Assembly (NCBI GenBank): GCA_023435545.1 | Contig: JAEYRQ010000575.1 | Span: 1-16,576 of the forward strand | DNA: 16,576 bases | Source of the DNA: Pseudomonadota bacterium | GTDB lineage: Bacteria > Pseudomonadota > Alphaproteobacteria > Rhizobiales > Tepidamorphaceae | Direction: 5' to 3' | Shown here: positions 1 to 7,760 of the stretch, in pieces | Position numbering within the stretch: position 1 is the stretch's first letter | Layout of the letters: each line of letters opens with the position of its first letter | Program-made: the position numbers and the translations under genes | The notes under the pieces: model-generated | What the model saw: only the letters and a program-made list of their open reading frames with translations | The model's database searches: none | What the model was told of the DNA's origin: nothing

Positions 1-899
1 TCCGTGAGGTTTCCGGCGAAATCCTTGACGAAGAAGAAGATCAGTGCGCCGACCGCGGGTCCCCAGAGATATTTCGGCCCGCCGACGATCGCCATGATGA
101 GCGCCGCACCCGACAGGCTCCAGTGCAGCACGTCGGGGGAGACAAAGCCGTTGTAGAGGGAGGCAAGCACCCCGGCGATCGAGGCAACGAAGGCAGACGC
201 CGCGTAGACGAGCGCACGCGGGACGAGCGTGCGGTAGCCGATGAAGCGGGCGCGTTCCTCGTTCTCGCGGATCGCGGCGGTCAGCCTGCCGAACGGGCTG
301 CGGGACAGAACGTGCAGCGCCAGCAGGATCAGGACAAGGATCATCCAGCAGATGACGATCATGGTCGCTGGATGCTGGAAGGTCCTCACCGAGACCCCGA
401 ACACCTCGGCGGGAAACCTGATGGCAAAGCCGTCGTCGCCGCCGGTGACGCCGCGGGCTTTCAATGCGAATTCGTAGCAGGCCTGCCCGACTGCCAGCGT
501 CAGCATGGCGAAGGCGACACCTGGGATGCGGACAATCACCAGGCCGAGCAGGAAGGCGAAGACAGGCGGGACGACCAGCGCGGCAACGATTGCGATCTCC
601 GCCGGGAGGAAGCCATGCCGCAGCGACAGGCCGATGATGTAGGCGGCGGAGCCGTAGAAGGCCGCATGCCCGAAGCTGACGACGCCGTTCTGGCGGAACA
701 GGAGGCCGACGCCGGTCGCCAGGATCGCTCCGATCACCGCCTGCGTCATCAGACTGAGTAGAAGGACCGAGGCGACGAGCGACGGCAGAAACCAGCCAGC
801 GACCGCCGCCACCGCCACCGCGATCAGCGCGGCGCGGGTCGGGGCCGTCCCGCCCAGCCCTTCCCGGGACACCGGCTTGAGGGTCATGGTCTCGCTCAT
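1..899 (-). CDS. livM: Branched-chain amino acid ABC transporter permease LivM, C-terminus cut by the window edge
   Basis: This is the second inner-membrane permease of a HAAT-family (Liv) importer, which with LivH forms the channel for branched-chain amino acids or related carboxylates. I translated it from the minus strand; it reads open from ATG at 899 to base 1 (299 full codons). A first hydrophobic stretch follows about 25 residues in, and the LivM-type motif SFGHAAFYG lies near residue 75. Several more hydrophobic segments follow. A good Shine-Dalgarno (GGGGAG at 911-906) sits six bases before the ATG. The start overlaps the livH stop as ATGA, so the two are translationally coupled. Genes for the binding protein and the two ATPases should lie beyond the left edge. 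The cargo cannot be read from the sequence; next to a catabolic cluster it may be an acid substrate and not an amino acid (inference). Confidence 0.9.
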   Translation of the reverse strand, partial: MSETMTLKPVSREGLGGTAPTRAALIAVAVAAVAGWFLPSLVASVLLLSLMTQAVIGAILATGVGLLFRQNGVVSFGHAAFYGSAAYIIGLSLRHGFLPAEIAIVAALVVPPVFAFLLGLVIVRIPGVAFAMLTLAVGQACYEFALKARGVTGGDDGFAIRFPAEVFGVSVRTFQHPATMIVICWMILVLILLALHVLSRSPFGRLTAAIRENEERARFIGYRTLVPRALVYAASAFVASIAGVLASLYNGFVSPDVLHWSLSGAALIMAIVGGPKYLWGPAVGALIFFFVKDFAGNLT

Positions 900-1744
900 A
901 CGTGGCTCCCCGCGACGCCGGTCGGTCGCCAGATCAACACCGCGACCATCAGCAGGAAGGGGATCATCGTCGCCGCCCAGGGGAGGTAGATGACCCCGAA
1001 GTTATGGATCTGGCCGATGACGATTGCCGCGAGCAAGGCGCCGGAGAAGCTGCCGAGCCCGCCGACGACGACGACGATGAACGACTCGATCAGGATGAAA
1101 CTGCCCATTGCCGGCGACAGCGCCAGAAGCGGCGCAGCGACCGTGCCTGACAGCCCGGCGAGACCGGTCCCGACGGCGACGACGATCATGGAGACCCGGT
1201 CGGTGTTGACCCCCTGGATCGCCGTCGTCTCGGGATCGACGCTGGAGGCGCGCACGAAGAGGCCTATCCGAGAATAGCGCAACCACAATGTCAGCGCGAT
1301 GCCGACGGCCGCAGCGACCAGGATCACCGCGAGCCGATAGACCGGAAACATGTTGCCGAGGATCGTCACGGTGCCCGACAGCAGCTGCGGCGGCGGCATC
1401 GACAGGAAATCCTTGCCCCAGATCGTCTGCACCACGTCCTCGAGCACCAGCAGGATGCCGAACGTGACCAGCACGGTGACGATGTGGTTCTCGTTCTGCA
1501 GCGGGCGGAACACGAAGCGGTCGAGGAGCACCCCGAGGATCGCGAGCGCGATGACCGCGACGACGATGGCGAGCCAGAAGTTCGAGATCGAGGCGATTGC
1601 GTAGCCGACATAGGCCCCGACCATGAACAGCGCGCCATGGGCGAAGTTCACCACCCGCCTGAGGCCGAAGATCAGCACGAGGCCGACGGCGACGATGTAC
1701 AACAGGCCGCCATAGACGAGACCGTTCAGTATCTGAACGAGCAT
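896..1744 (-). CDS. livH: Branched-chain amino acid ABC transporter permease LivH
   Basis: The 282-aa product is an inner-membrane permease of a Liv/HAAT ABC importer and the partner of the downstream LivM. The N-terminus ([19 protein letters not shown]) and the following [18 protein letters not shown] motif are typical of LivH, where NFAHG marks the family. The length is near the usual 290 residues. The protein is almost entirely hydrophobic, with about eight helices, and carries a conserved [10 protein letters not shown] motif near residue 230. The ATG at 1744 is preceded by a strong purine run (GGGGGAGG) a few bases upstream. The gene leads the minus-strand liv operon, divergent from the plus-strand crotonase at 2187. 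Its control region therefore includes the 442-bp intergenic stretch with the operator at 2002-2019, and co-regulation with the catabolic genes is possible but not shown. Confidence 0.93.
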   Translation of the reverse strand: MLVQILNGLVYGGLLYIVAVGLVLIFGLRRVVNFAHGALFMVGAYVGYAIASISNFWLAIVVAVIALAILGVLLDRFVFRPLQNENHIVTVLVTFGILLVLEDVVQTIWGKDFLSMPPPQLLSGTVTILGNMFPVYRLAVILVAAAVGIALTLWLRYSRIGLFVRASSVDPETTAIQGVNTDRVSMIVVAVGTGLAGLSGTVAAPLLALSPAMGSFILIESFIVVVVGGLGSFSGALLAAIVIGQIHNFGVIYLPWAATMIPFLLMVAVLIWRPTGVAGSHV

Positions 1745-1852
1745 GACCTCCCCCTCTCAGGCCACGGCTCCTGTCCGCGGCTTGTCCGCTCGAAGGGCAG
1801 TCGATCGCGCCGATACGGCGCACGATGCGCTGCCTGACATAACAGAGGGTGT

Positions 1853-1868
1853 CGAGGGATTGCCCTCG
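1853..1868. other. Perfect 6-bp hairpin upstream of livH
   Basis: CGAGGG and CCCTCG face each other around a four-base loop (ATTG). The hairpin would lie in the 5' leader of livH mRNA if transcription starts near 2000. No T run follows on either strand, so it is not a standard intrinsic terminator. Confidence 0.35.
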
Positions 1869-2000
1869 CGCCTCCTTGTGATCCATCCCATGCGGGGCGG
1901 CTGTGCGGCTCGGGAAAGCAGACCCCGCGGCGCCCCGCCACTTTGCGCAGAACCGCACCGCATTGATCGCGAGAGCGTTGTCCTGCATGCCATTCTTAGA

Positions 2001-2030
2001 TTGAACGATGGCTCATTCATCGGATACAGT
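2001..2030 (+). promoter_or_regulatory. Promoter with palindromic operator for the crotonase-Dabb-ligase-SDR operon
   Basis: A -35-like TTGAAC (2001-2006) is followed after 18 bases by TACAGT (2025-2030). The spacer region holds an imperfect inverted repeat, TGAACGA-tggc-TCATTCA (2002-2019), with six of seven arm positions complementary. The same 19-bp pattern, ATTGAACGAnnnnTCATTC, occurs in the promoter of the converging operon (11918-11936 on the opposite strand), again between -35 and -10. Size, symmetry and placement suit a TetR-type repressor site, which is an inference. No regulator gene lies in the window. Confidence 0.6.
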
Positions 2031-2060
2031 CAATGGAAACCTGCACACGCTGGTAGCGTG

Positions 2061-2112
2061 GCGCAGGGGCAGCAGCGAAGCCCCCGCGCAAGGCGGGACC
2101 GCAGCGTAGCGG
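2061..2112 (+). promoter_or_regulatory. Leader hairpins, two of them mutually exclusive, in the crotonase mRNA 5' region
   Basis: Three stems can form. GCGC plus GGGGC (2061-2070) pairs with GCCCC plus GCGC (2080-2089), with one A-C mismatch. CCCGC (2083-2087) pairs with GCGGG (2093-2097). CCGC (2099-2102) pairs with GCGG (2109-2112). The first and second share bases 2083-2089 and cannot coexist. None is followed by a U tract. The 10-mers GCAGCGAAGC and GCAGCGTAGC inside the region are near-identical repeats. Confidence 0.35.
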
Positions 2113-2186
2113 ACGGACTCGGTGGCGGCTGGACGTTGCTGCCGGTGGAACGCAGCCGCGAGAAACATGACAGGGAGGAGCGGTCG

Positions 2187-2996
2187 ATGACCGACATCTA
2201 TGCGAAGTACCAGCGTCTCGCGTGCGATCGACCTGCGCCGGGTGTCCTAAGGATCACCATGAACCGGCCGGACCGGATGAACGCTGCCGACCATATCATG
2301 CACGCAGAACTGGCGGATATCTGGCGCGACGTCGACCGGGATCCCGAGACCTCGGCCGTCATCCTGACGGGGGCCGGCCGCGCCTTTTCCGCTGGCGGTG
2401 ACTTCGAAATGATCCAGGAGATCATCGACGACTTCCAGGTGCGTGCGCGCAACTGGAAAGAGGCGCGCGATATCGTCTACAACGTCATCAACTGCTCCAA
2501 GCCTGTGGTCAGTGCCATGCGCGGCCCGGCGGTCGGGGCGGGACTGGTCTGCGGCCTGCTCGCTGACATCTCGATCGCCGCGAAGGATGCCCGCATTATC
2601 GACGGCCACACGCGCCTGGGCGTCGCGGCCGGAGATCACGCGGCGATCGTCTGGCCGCTCCTGTGCGGCATGGCCAAGGCCAAGTACTACCTGCTGCTGT
2701 GCGACGCGGTCTCGGGCGAGGAGGCCGAGCGCATCGGGCTCATCTCGCTCGCGGTCGAGGATTCCGAGCTCGACGCCAAGGCACTGGAGATCGCCACGAG
2801 GCTCGCCAACGGAGCGCCGAGCGCGATCCGCTGGACGAAGTACGCGCTGAACAACTGGCTGCGCATGGCCGGCCCCTCGTTCGACACCTCCACCGCGCTG
2901 GAATTCCTCGGCTTCACCGGACCGGATGCGCGCGAGGGCCTGCTGTCCCATCGCGAGAAGCGCCGGCCGAACTTCGACCAGGCCTCTCCCCTCTAG
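2187..2996 (+). CDS. Enoyl-CoA hydratase/isomerase family protein (crotonase fold), catalytic glutamates not conserved
   Basis: A 269-aa crotonase-superfamily protein expected to act on an acyl-CoA. The CoA-binding/oxyanion-hole motifs are present: AFSAGGD at about residues 66-72 and GAG at 117-119. Compared with mitochondrial enoyl-CoA hydratase, the two catalytic glutamates (144 and 164 there) align with Val121 and His141 (segment IIDGH), so simple hydratase activity is doubtful. The later [18 protein letters not shown] segment near 149-166 is a recognisable subfamily signature, but I cannot assign its reaction. I chose the ATG at 2187 because AGGGAGGAG lies at 2172-2180 and the fold starts just after it; the open frame upstream has no such support. 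First gene of the operon, 25 bp before the Dabb gene and downstream of the operator-promoter. Isomerase, hydrolase or lyase chemistry are alternatives. Confidence 0.88.
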   Translation: MTDIYAKYQRLACDRPAPGVLRITMNRPDRMNAADHIMHAELADIWRDVDRDPETSAVILTGAGRAFSAGGDFEMIQEIIDDFQVRARNWKEARDIVYNVINCSKPVVSAMRGPAVGAGLVCGLLADISIAAKDARIIDGHTRLGVAAGDHAAIVWPLLCGMAKAKYYLLLCDAVSGEEAERIGLISLAVEDSELDAKALEIATRLANGAPSAIRWTKYALNNWLRMAGPSFDTSTALEFLGFTGPDAREGLLSHREKRRPNFDQASPL

Positions 2997-3021
2997 ACCA
3001 ATCGATGAGGAGCGGGACGGG

Positions 3022-3312
3022 ATGTTCCACCATATCGTGCTGATGCGGATCGAGGGAGCCGACGAGACCTTCCATCGAGGCGTCGAGGACTATGCAGCCC
3101 GCATCCGCGCGGAGCTTCCCTACGTTCTCGACTACGTCTATCGGCCGAATCTGGCCGACCGCTCCGGCGGATACGACTGGACGATCCTGTCGAGCTTCGC
3201 CTCCTCCGCCGACCACGACCGCTATCAAGTCAGTGATCTGCATCAGGAGATGAAGACCTTCATGGCGCCCCGGATCGCAGCGCTGCTCGCATGCGATGTC
3301 GAGACCGACTGA
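3022..3312 (+). CDS. Dabb-domain (stress-responsive alpha/beta-barrel) small protein
   Basis: A 96-aa single-domain protein with the Dabb pattern. It starts MFHHIVLMRIE, the usual His/Val strand opening, and has a central Y-D-W-T-I-L-S-S-F strand. It ends in a helix with Asp-His-Asp-Arg-Tyr and Leu-His-Gln residues followed by Ala-Pro, then a final strand around CDVET. Dabb proteins are dimeric ferredoxin-like barrels. Some are cyclases (for example plant olivetolic acid cyclase) and many bacterial ones have no known role. The ATG at 3022 has AGGAG at 3008-3012, nine bases upstream. It lies between the crotonase and the acyl-CoA ligase with gaps of 25 and 28 bp, so it is almost certainly co-transcribed and may handle a reactive pathway intermediate (inference). 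Confidence 0.85.
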   Translation: MFHHIVLMRIEGADETFHRGVEDYAARIRAELPYVLDYVYRPNLADRSGGYDWTILSSFASSADHDRYQVSDLHQEMKTFMAPRIAALLACDVETD

Positions 3313-3340
3313 AGCGCAAGCCGCAGGGAGAAGCCACGAC

Positions 3341-5329
3341 ATGAGCACGCAATCCGCCGGACCGGGCACTCCCGAGGTCGCATGGACACCCGACGCGAGC
3401 TTCATCGAGGCTGCTAACTGGACGGCGTTCCTGCGCGCTGTCGGCGGGATTGACTACCACCGGCTGGCCGCGCGCGCCGAGGCGGAGCCTGAGTGGTTCT
3501 GGCGCGCCCTCATTGATCATCTCGGCATCCGCTTCACCAGACCGTTCGACCGTGTGCTGGACCTCGACGAAGGCATCGCCTGGCCCAAGTGGTGCGTCGG
3601 CGGACGGATGAACCTCACTGCGACACTGCTGGAGCGAAACCTCGAACTGGGTCGTGGCGGTCATCCGGCGATCCGCTGGGAAGGCGAGGACGGCGAGGTC
3701 CGGGAGATCAGCTACGACGACCTCGCCCGCGACACGGCCAAGGCGGCGGCAGGGCTGGCCTCGCTAGGACTGCGCCCAGGCGATGTGGTCGGCCTCTACA
3801 TGCCTATGATCCCAGAGACGGTGGTTGCGTTCCTCGCGGTCGCCCGGCTCGGATGCATCGTGCTGCCGCTGTTCTCGGGTTTCGGCGCGGACGCGGTGGC
3901 GACGAGGATGCGGGACGGCGACGCGGTCGCCTGCATCACCGCGGACGGCTGCCTGCGCCGTGGCCGCACGGTGGCGATGAAGCAGGTCGTGGACGAGGCG
4001 GCCGCGCAGCTTCCCGACCTGCGCCACGTCGTCACAGTGCGGCGGCTCGGCCCCGACAGGTCGCCGTCCGCACCCGCCACGCCGCGCGACGTCGATTGGA
4101 ACGACCTGCTCGATGCCGCACCGGCCGGGCTGCCGCCGGTGGAACTCGATGCCGAGGCACCGCTCCTGATCGTTTTCACCTCAGGCACCACTGGCCGGCC
4201 GAAGGGGACCGTTCATACCCATTGCGGGTTTCTCACCAAGACCGGCGAGGACTTCCTGCTGTGCTTCGACCTGAAGCCGGCCGATCGCCTGCTGTGGATG
4301 ACAGACATCGGCTGGCTCGTCGGACCGATCCAGATCACCGCCGCACTGCTGGCCGGAGCGACATTGGTCATGGCGGAGGGGACGCCCGACTATCCGGAGC
4401 CGGGCCGGCTGTGGCGCCTGGTGCAGGACCACCGCGTGACCTTTCTCGGTATCGGACCGACCATTGCCCGCATGCTGATGCGTAACGGCCGCGATCAGGT
4501 CGACGGCTATGACCTGTCCTCGCTTCGCGTTGCCGCCTCCACCGGTGAGCCGTGGGACATCGATTCCTGGACCTGGGTGTTCGAGCGCGTTCTCGACGGC
4601 GCGCGGCCGCTGATGAACTACACCGGCGGCAGCGAGGTCGGCGGAATCCTCGCGACCAACCCGCTGTTCCCCATCCGGCCCGCGAGCTTCCACGGGCCAA
4701 TCCCCGGCACCGGCGCCGATATCGTGGACGACAACGGAGATCCCGCCGCCCCCGGCCAGGTCGGCGAACTGGTGATGCGCAGTCCCTGCATCGGCACCAC
4801 CCGGGGGCTTTGGAAGGACCCCGGACGGTACATCGACAGCTACTGGAACCGGTTTCCCGGCGTCTGGGTGCACGGCGACTGGGCATCCCGCGACGCCGAC
4901 GGCACCTGGTATGTCCACGGCCGCTCCGACGACACGATCAAGCTTGCCGGCAAGCGCACCGGTCCCGCTGAGATCGAGTCGCTGGCGCTAGCAACTGGGC
5001 TTGCCAGCGACGCCGCGGCGGTCGCGGTACCCGATCCGCAGAAGGGCTCGGCGGTGGTGCTGGCGGCAGTCCCAGCCCCCGGCCGCGATCCGGCGGAGAT
5101 CACCGGGCCTCTTGCAGACGCGGTGGCCGCCGGCCTCGGCAAGGCCTTCCGCCCGAAACGGGTGATCTGCGTCGGCGAACTCCCGAAAACGCGCAACATG
5201 AAGACGATGCGCCGGGTCATCCGCGCCGCACTGACCGGCGAGCCGCAGGGCGATCTCTCCTCCCTCGTCAATCCCGACGCCGTCGACGAGATCCGGCGTG
5301 CGGCGGGCGTCCCGGTGGGTGCGGGGTAG
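3341..5329 (+). CDS. Acyl-CoA synthetase, acetyl/acetoacetyl-CoA synthetase-like AMP-forming ligase
   Basis: A 662-aa member of the ANL superfamily that activates a carboxylate with ATP to an acyl-adenylate and then transfers it to CoA. The size and N-terminal cap (around NWTAFLRAVGG and the WPKW segment) match the acetyl-CoA synthetase branch. The phosphate-binding loop TSGTTGRPKG is at residues 280-289. The YTGGSE motif follows near residue 427, and GDWASRD near 512 supplies the ribose-binding Asp. The hinge and CoA-domain motif GRSDDTIKLAGKR is intact, and the C-terminal adenylation lysine is K621 in TRNMKTMRR. It therefore looks fully active. I prefer ATG 3341 over the upstream in-frame ATG at 3296 because GGAG sits at 3327-3330, and the earlier start would overlap the Dabb gene. 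The SDR follows after three bases. Substrate unknown; propionate, acetoacetate-like or longer acids are possible. Confidence 0.93.
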   Translation: MSTQSAGPGTPEVAWTPDASFIEAANWTAFLRAVGGIDYHRLAARAEAEPEWFWRALIDHLGIRFTRPFDRVLDLDEGIAWPKWCVGGRMNLTATLLERNLELGRGGHPAIRWEGEDGEVREISYDDLARDTAKAAAGLASLGLRPGDVVGLYMPMIPETVVAFLAVARLGCIVLPLFSGFGADAVATRMRDGDAVACITADGCLRRGRTVAMKQVVDEAAAQLPDLRHVVTVRRLGPDRSPSAPATPRDVDWNDLLDAAPAGLPPVELDAEAPLLIVFTSGTTGRPKGTVHTHCGFLTKTGEDFLLCFDLKPADRLLWMTDIGWLVGPIQITAALLAGATLVMAEGTPDYPEPGRLWRLVQDHRVTFLGIGPTIARMLMRNGRDQVDGYDLSSLRVAASTGEPWDIDSWTWVFERVLDGARPLMNYTGGSEVGGILATNPLFPIRPASFHGPIPGTGADIVDDNGDPAAPGQVGELVMRSPCIGTTRGLWKDPGRYIDSYWNRFPGVWVHGDWASRDADGTWYVHGRSDDTIKLAGKRTGPAEIESLALATGLASDAAAVAVPDPQKGSAVVLAAVPAPGRDPAEITGPLADAVAAGLGKAFRPKRVICVGELPKTRNMKTMRRVIRAALTGEPQGDLSSLVNPDAVDEIRRAAGVPVGAG

Positions 5330-5332
5330 AAC

Positions 5333-6094
5333 ATGCGGCTCGCAGACAAGATCGCCGTCGTCACTGGGGCCGGCGGACCGATGGGAGGTGCTGTCGCGCG
5401 CCGCTTCGCCGAAGAGGGCGCGCGGCTGGCAATCAGCGACATTTCCGGGACCCGCCTCACCGAGACCGTGGCCGAACTCGAACCGGTCGCCGGCGGCGCA
5501 GCAAACGTGCTCGGCCTGCGCGCCGATGTGCGCTCCGGCGAGGAATGCGCTGTCTTCGCCGCCGCCGCGCTGGAGCGCTTTGGCCGTGTCGACATCCTGG
5601 TGAACATCGTCGGCGGAATTCGATCGCAGACTCTGTTCGAGCCGTTCCTCGCCATGGACGAGACACGCTGGGACGAAACCTTCGAACTGAACTTGAAGCC
5701 GAACTTCCACATGGTGAAGCTGTTCGCCCCGGGCATGCTGGAGCGCGGCTACGGACGAATAGTCAACATTGCCTCGATCAATTATGCCGGCGAAATGGGG
5801 AGTGCCGACTACGGCGCGGCAAAGGCCGCCGTCGCCTCCTTCTCCCGCACGCTGGCGATAGAACTGGCGCCGCACATCACGGTGAACTGCATCGCACCCG
5901 GAACCATCCGCACGCGTGTTCTGCAACGGCTCGACGGCGAGGAGCTGGAACGCTACGCGGCCAAGCCGATGCTCAGGCGCCTCGGAGAGCCGCGCGACAT
6001 CGCGAACGCGGCCTTGTTTCTGGCCTCGGACGAATCATCCTACATAACCGGCGAAATACTATCGGTCTCCGGCGGCATCTGGCCGGCTCTTTAG
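5333..6094 (+). CDS. SDR-family NAD(P)-dependent oxidoreductase
   Basis: A 253-aa classical short-chain dehydrogenase/reductase, likely oxidising a 3-hydroxyacyl-CoA or other secondary alcohol. The dinucleotide loop reads TGAGGPMG at residues 11-18, with Pro16 where most SDRs have the second Gly. Asp36 at the end of strand 2 suggests NAD preference. The usual NNAG appears as NIVGG. The catalytic set is Ser148, Tyr160 and Lys164 (YGAAK), with Ser-Tyr spacing of 12 instead of the common 13. The C-terminus (ITGEILSVSGG) is typical of the family. The ATG at 5333 begins three bases after the ligase stop and has no strong Shine-Dalgarno, only G-rich sequence, so translation may be coupled to the ligase. 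It is the last gene of the plus-strand operon and converges on the SDR ending at 6177. Confidence 0.92.
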   Translation: MRLADKIAVVTGAGGPMGGAVARRFAEEGARLAISDISGTRLTETVAELEPVAGGAANVLGLRADVRSGEECAVFAAAALERFGRVDILVNIVGGIRSQTLFEPFLAMDETRWDETFELNLKPNFHMVKLFAPGMLERGYGRIVNIASINYAGEMGSADYGAAKAAVASFSRTLAIELAPHITVNCIAPGTIRTRVLQRLDGEELERYAAKPMLRRLGEPRDIANAALFLASDESSYITGEILSVSGGIWPAL

Positions 6095-6176
6095 GTCAGG
6101 GCAAACCCGGGGCGGGACGCGGCCGTGCCCGGACGAGATCCGCCTGGACACGTTCCGGACCCGGGGCGACCGCCGG

Positions 6177-6971
6177 TCAGGACGCTAGGAAGCCCCCGTC
6201 CACACCGATCACCTGTCCGGTGACGTAGCGCGATGCGGGCGAGGCGAGGAAGACGAACAGACCCGCGAGATCTTCCGGAACCCCCAGCCGGCCGATCGCG
6301 GTGCGGCGAAGGATCCCGTCGTAGAGCTGCGGCTGGGTCTGGATGAGATGCCGGTTGAGGTCGGTCTCGATCACCGTCGGCGCAATGGTGTTGACCGTAA
6401 TCCCGTGCTCTCCGAGTTCGAAGGCTAGGACCTTGGCAAGGCTCGCCACACCCGCCTTGGAGACGCAATAGGCGCTGCGGTTCGCTACCCCTCGGACCGA
6501 CAGTATCGAGCCCGTCATGATGATCGAGCCGGCTGATTGCGCGACCATCGCTGGGATAACCGCGCGGCAGCACTCGGCGACCGCCATCAAGTTCACGTCG
6601 ATCACCCGGCGCCATTCCTCCGGGGTGGAGTCCATGAACGATTTCGGCAGCATGATGCCGGCGTTGTTGACCAGCGTGTCGATCCGTCCGAAGCGGGCGA
6701 GCGTCTGTTCGGCCATCGCCTGCGGGCCTCCGGCCTCGGAGACGTCAGCCACGACGATCTCCACCTCGGCGCCGCGCGCGCGTACCGCCGCGGCCGTCGC
6801 CTCGAGCTTGGCACGATCCCGGCCGGCCGCCGCCACACGAGCGCCGGCCTCGGCGAAGGCGCAGCAGGCGAGACGTCCGATGCCGCCGCTCGCGCCTGTC
6901 ACAAGTGCCACCTGGCCGTCGAGGCGCATCGACGGCAGGCTGCTCCCGGACGCGTTTTGTTCAGTCGACAT
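6177..6971 (-). CDS. SDR-family NAD(P)-dependent oxidoreductase (3-oxoacyl-ACP reductase-like)
   Basis: A 264-aa classical SDR with every expected motif: TGASGGIG at residues 25-32, NNAG at 102-105, and the catalytic Ser155, Tyr168 and Lys172. After strand 2 it has Gly-Arg (G50, R51) instead of an acidic residue, which favours NADP(H). The end reads VTGQVIGVDGG, as in FabG-like reductases. The ATG at 6971 has AGGAAACAG about ten bases upstream and lies 12 bp after the previous SDR stop. It is the last gene of the minus-strand operon. With the other two SDRs it gives the cluster three dehydrogenases, presumably acting on successive alcohol intermediates. No clear terminator is seen between it and the converging SDR; the 82-bp gap holds only a repeated ACCCGGGGCG 10-mer (6105-6114 and 6159-6168). 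Confidence 0.93.
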   Translation of the reverse strand: MSTEQNASGSSLPSMRLDGQVALVTGASGGIGRLACCAFAEAGARVAAAGRDRAKLEATAAAVRARGAEVEIVVADVSEAGGPQAMAEQTLARFGRIDTLVNNAGIMLPKSFMDSTPEEWRRVIDVNLMAVAECCRAVIPAMVAQSAGSIIMTGSILSVRGVANRSAYCVSKAGVASLAKVLAFELGEHGITVNTIAPTVIETDLNRHLIQTQPQLYDGILRRTAIGRLGVPEDLAGLFVFLASPASRYVTGQVIGVDGGFLAS

Positions 6972-6983
6972 AATGTCTGTTTC

Positions 6984-7760
6984 CTACATCGCCATCTGGC
7001 CGCCATCGACCATCAGCGAATGCCCTGTGATCATCCGCGCGTCGCGCGAGGCGAGGAAGGCGAATGCGGCCGCCGTGTCTTCCGGCTCCGGCATCCGGCC
7101 GAGCGGGATGGTGGCGCGGAAGCGGTTCATGGCCTCCTCCGCATTGTCTGCCATCGCCGGCAGGAAATCCTTGAGCAGCGGCGTGTCGGTCACGGTCGGA
7201 CAGACTGCGTTGACGCGGATGCCGAATGGCGCGAGTTCCAGCGCCAACCCGCGCACCAGCCCGACAACGCCGTGCTTGGAGGCGGTATAGGCGCTGAAGT
7301 TGGGCTTCGCCTTCATCCCCTGCAACGAGGCGGTGAACAGGATCGAGACGCGAAGCGGATGCGTCTTCGCCTGCTCCTTCAGGATCGGCAGCGCCTCCTG
7401 CGCCACCTTGAACTGGGCGACGAGATTGTTGCCGATCACCCGCTCGAGCGCTGCATCGTCGGCGGAGTCGATCGGGCCGGCGAAGGAGACCCCGGCGTTC
7501 GCCACCACCACGTCGAGCCCGCCGAAGCCGTCCACTGCGCTGGTCACGGCGGCGCGGATCTGGGCGCGATCGTTGTGGTCGAGACGGCGGAACAGCGCCC
7601 GCTCGCCGAGCTGTTCGGCCAGCGCCGTTCCCGCCGCCTCGTTCAGGTCGGCGATCACGACGTTGGCGCCATCGGCGACGAAGCGTTCGGCCGTCGCCTT
7701 GCCGAGGCCGGAGGCACCGCCCGTAACCAGCGCCGTCATACCATCGAGACGGCCGCTCAT
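6984..7760 (-). CDS. SDR-family NAD-dependent oxidoreductase
   Basis: A 258-aa classical SDR. The cofactor loop is TGGASGLG at residues 13-20 and Asp38 closes strand 2, which points to NAD(H). A NAG motif with a preceding Ala (ANAG, 87-90) replaces NNAG. The catalytic residues are Ser145, Tyr158 and Lys162. The C-terminal part (MITGHSLMVDGG) is typical of the family. I use the ATG at 7760, which overlaps the stop of the 65-aa gene upstream as ATGA and begins right before the Rossmann strand; a longer frame extending to 7838 has no support. It is translationally coupled to the small protein and sits 12 bp before the next SDR. Likely a hydroxyacyl-CoA or secondary-alcohol dehydrogenase in the same pathway; substrate unknown. 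Confidence 0.92.
   Translation of the reverse strand: MSGRLDGMTALVTGGASGLGKATAERFVADGANVVIADLNEAAGTALAEQLGERALFRRLDHNDRAQIRAAVTSAVDGFGGLDVVVANAGVSFAGPIDSADDAALERVIGNNLVAQFKVAQEALPILKEQAKTHPLRVSILFTASLQGMKAKPNFSAYTASKHGVVGLVRGLALELAPFGIRVNAVCPTVTDTPLLKDFLPAMADNAEEAMNRFRATIPLGRMPEPEDTAAAFAFLASRDARMITGHSLMVDGGQMAM

Larger units (their letters stand above)
1745..2186. other. Intergenic control region between the liv operon and the crotonase operon
   Basis: This 442-bp stretch holds no convincing gene. Open frames crossing it lack a start with ribosome-binding context and are either extensions of the crotonase frame or antisense. It contains a short perfect hairpin at 1853-1868, a plus-strand promoter with a palindromic operator at 2001-2030, and G/C-rich hairpins at 2061-2112 in the presumed leader of the crotonase mRNA. 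On the minus strand, TTGACT (2033-2028) resembles a -35 box facing livH. Its best -10 match at normal spacing is poor, so a divergent promoter is only a possibility. Confidence 0.7.

Noticed and set aside
123..761. Plus-strand frame of 212 codons
   Set aside because: It is antisense to livM, which is open across the whole region with family motifs; the translation is charged, low-complexity sequence.
1743..2186. N-terminal extension of the crotonase frame to 1743
   Set aside because: The added 148 residues are unlike any crotonase. They overlap the promoter/operator and leader, and ATG 2187 has an excellent Shine-Dalgarno.
6095..6176. Terminator between the convergent SDR genes
   Set aside because: Only G/C-rich repeats (ACCCGGGGCG twice) are present. 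I could not find a stable stem followed by a T run.
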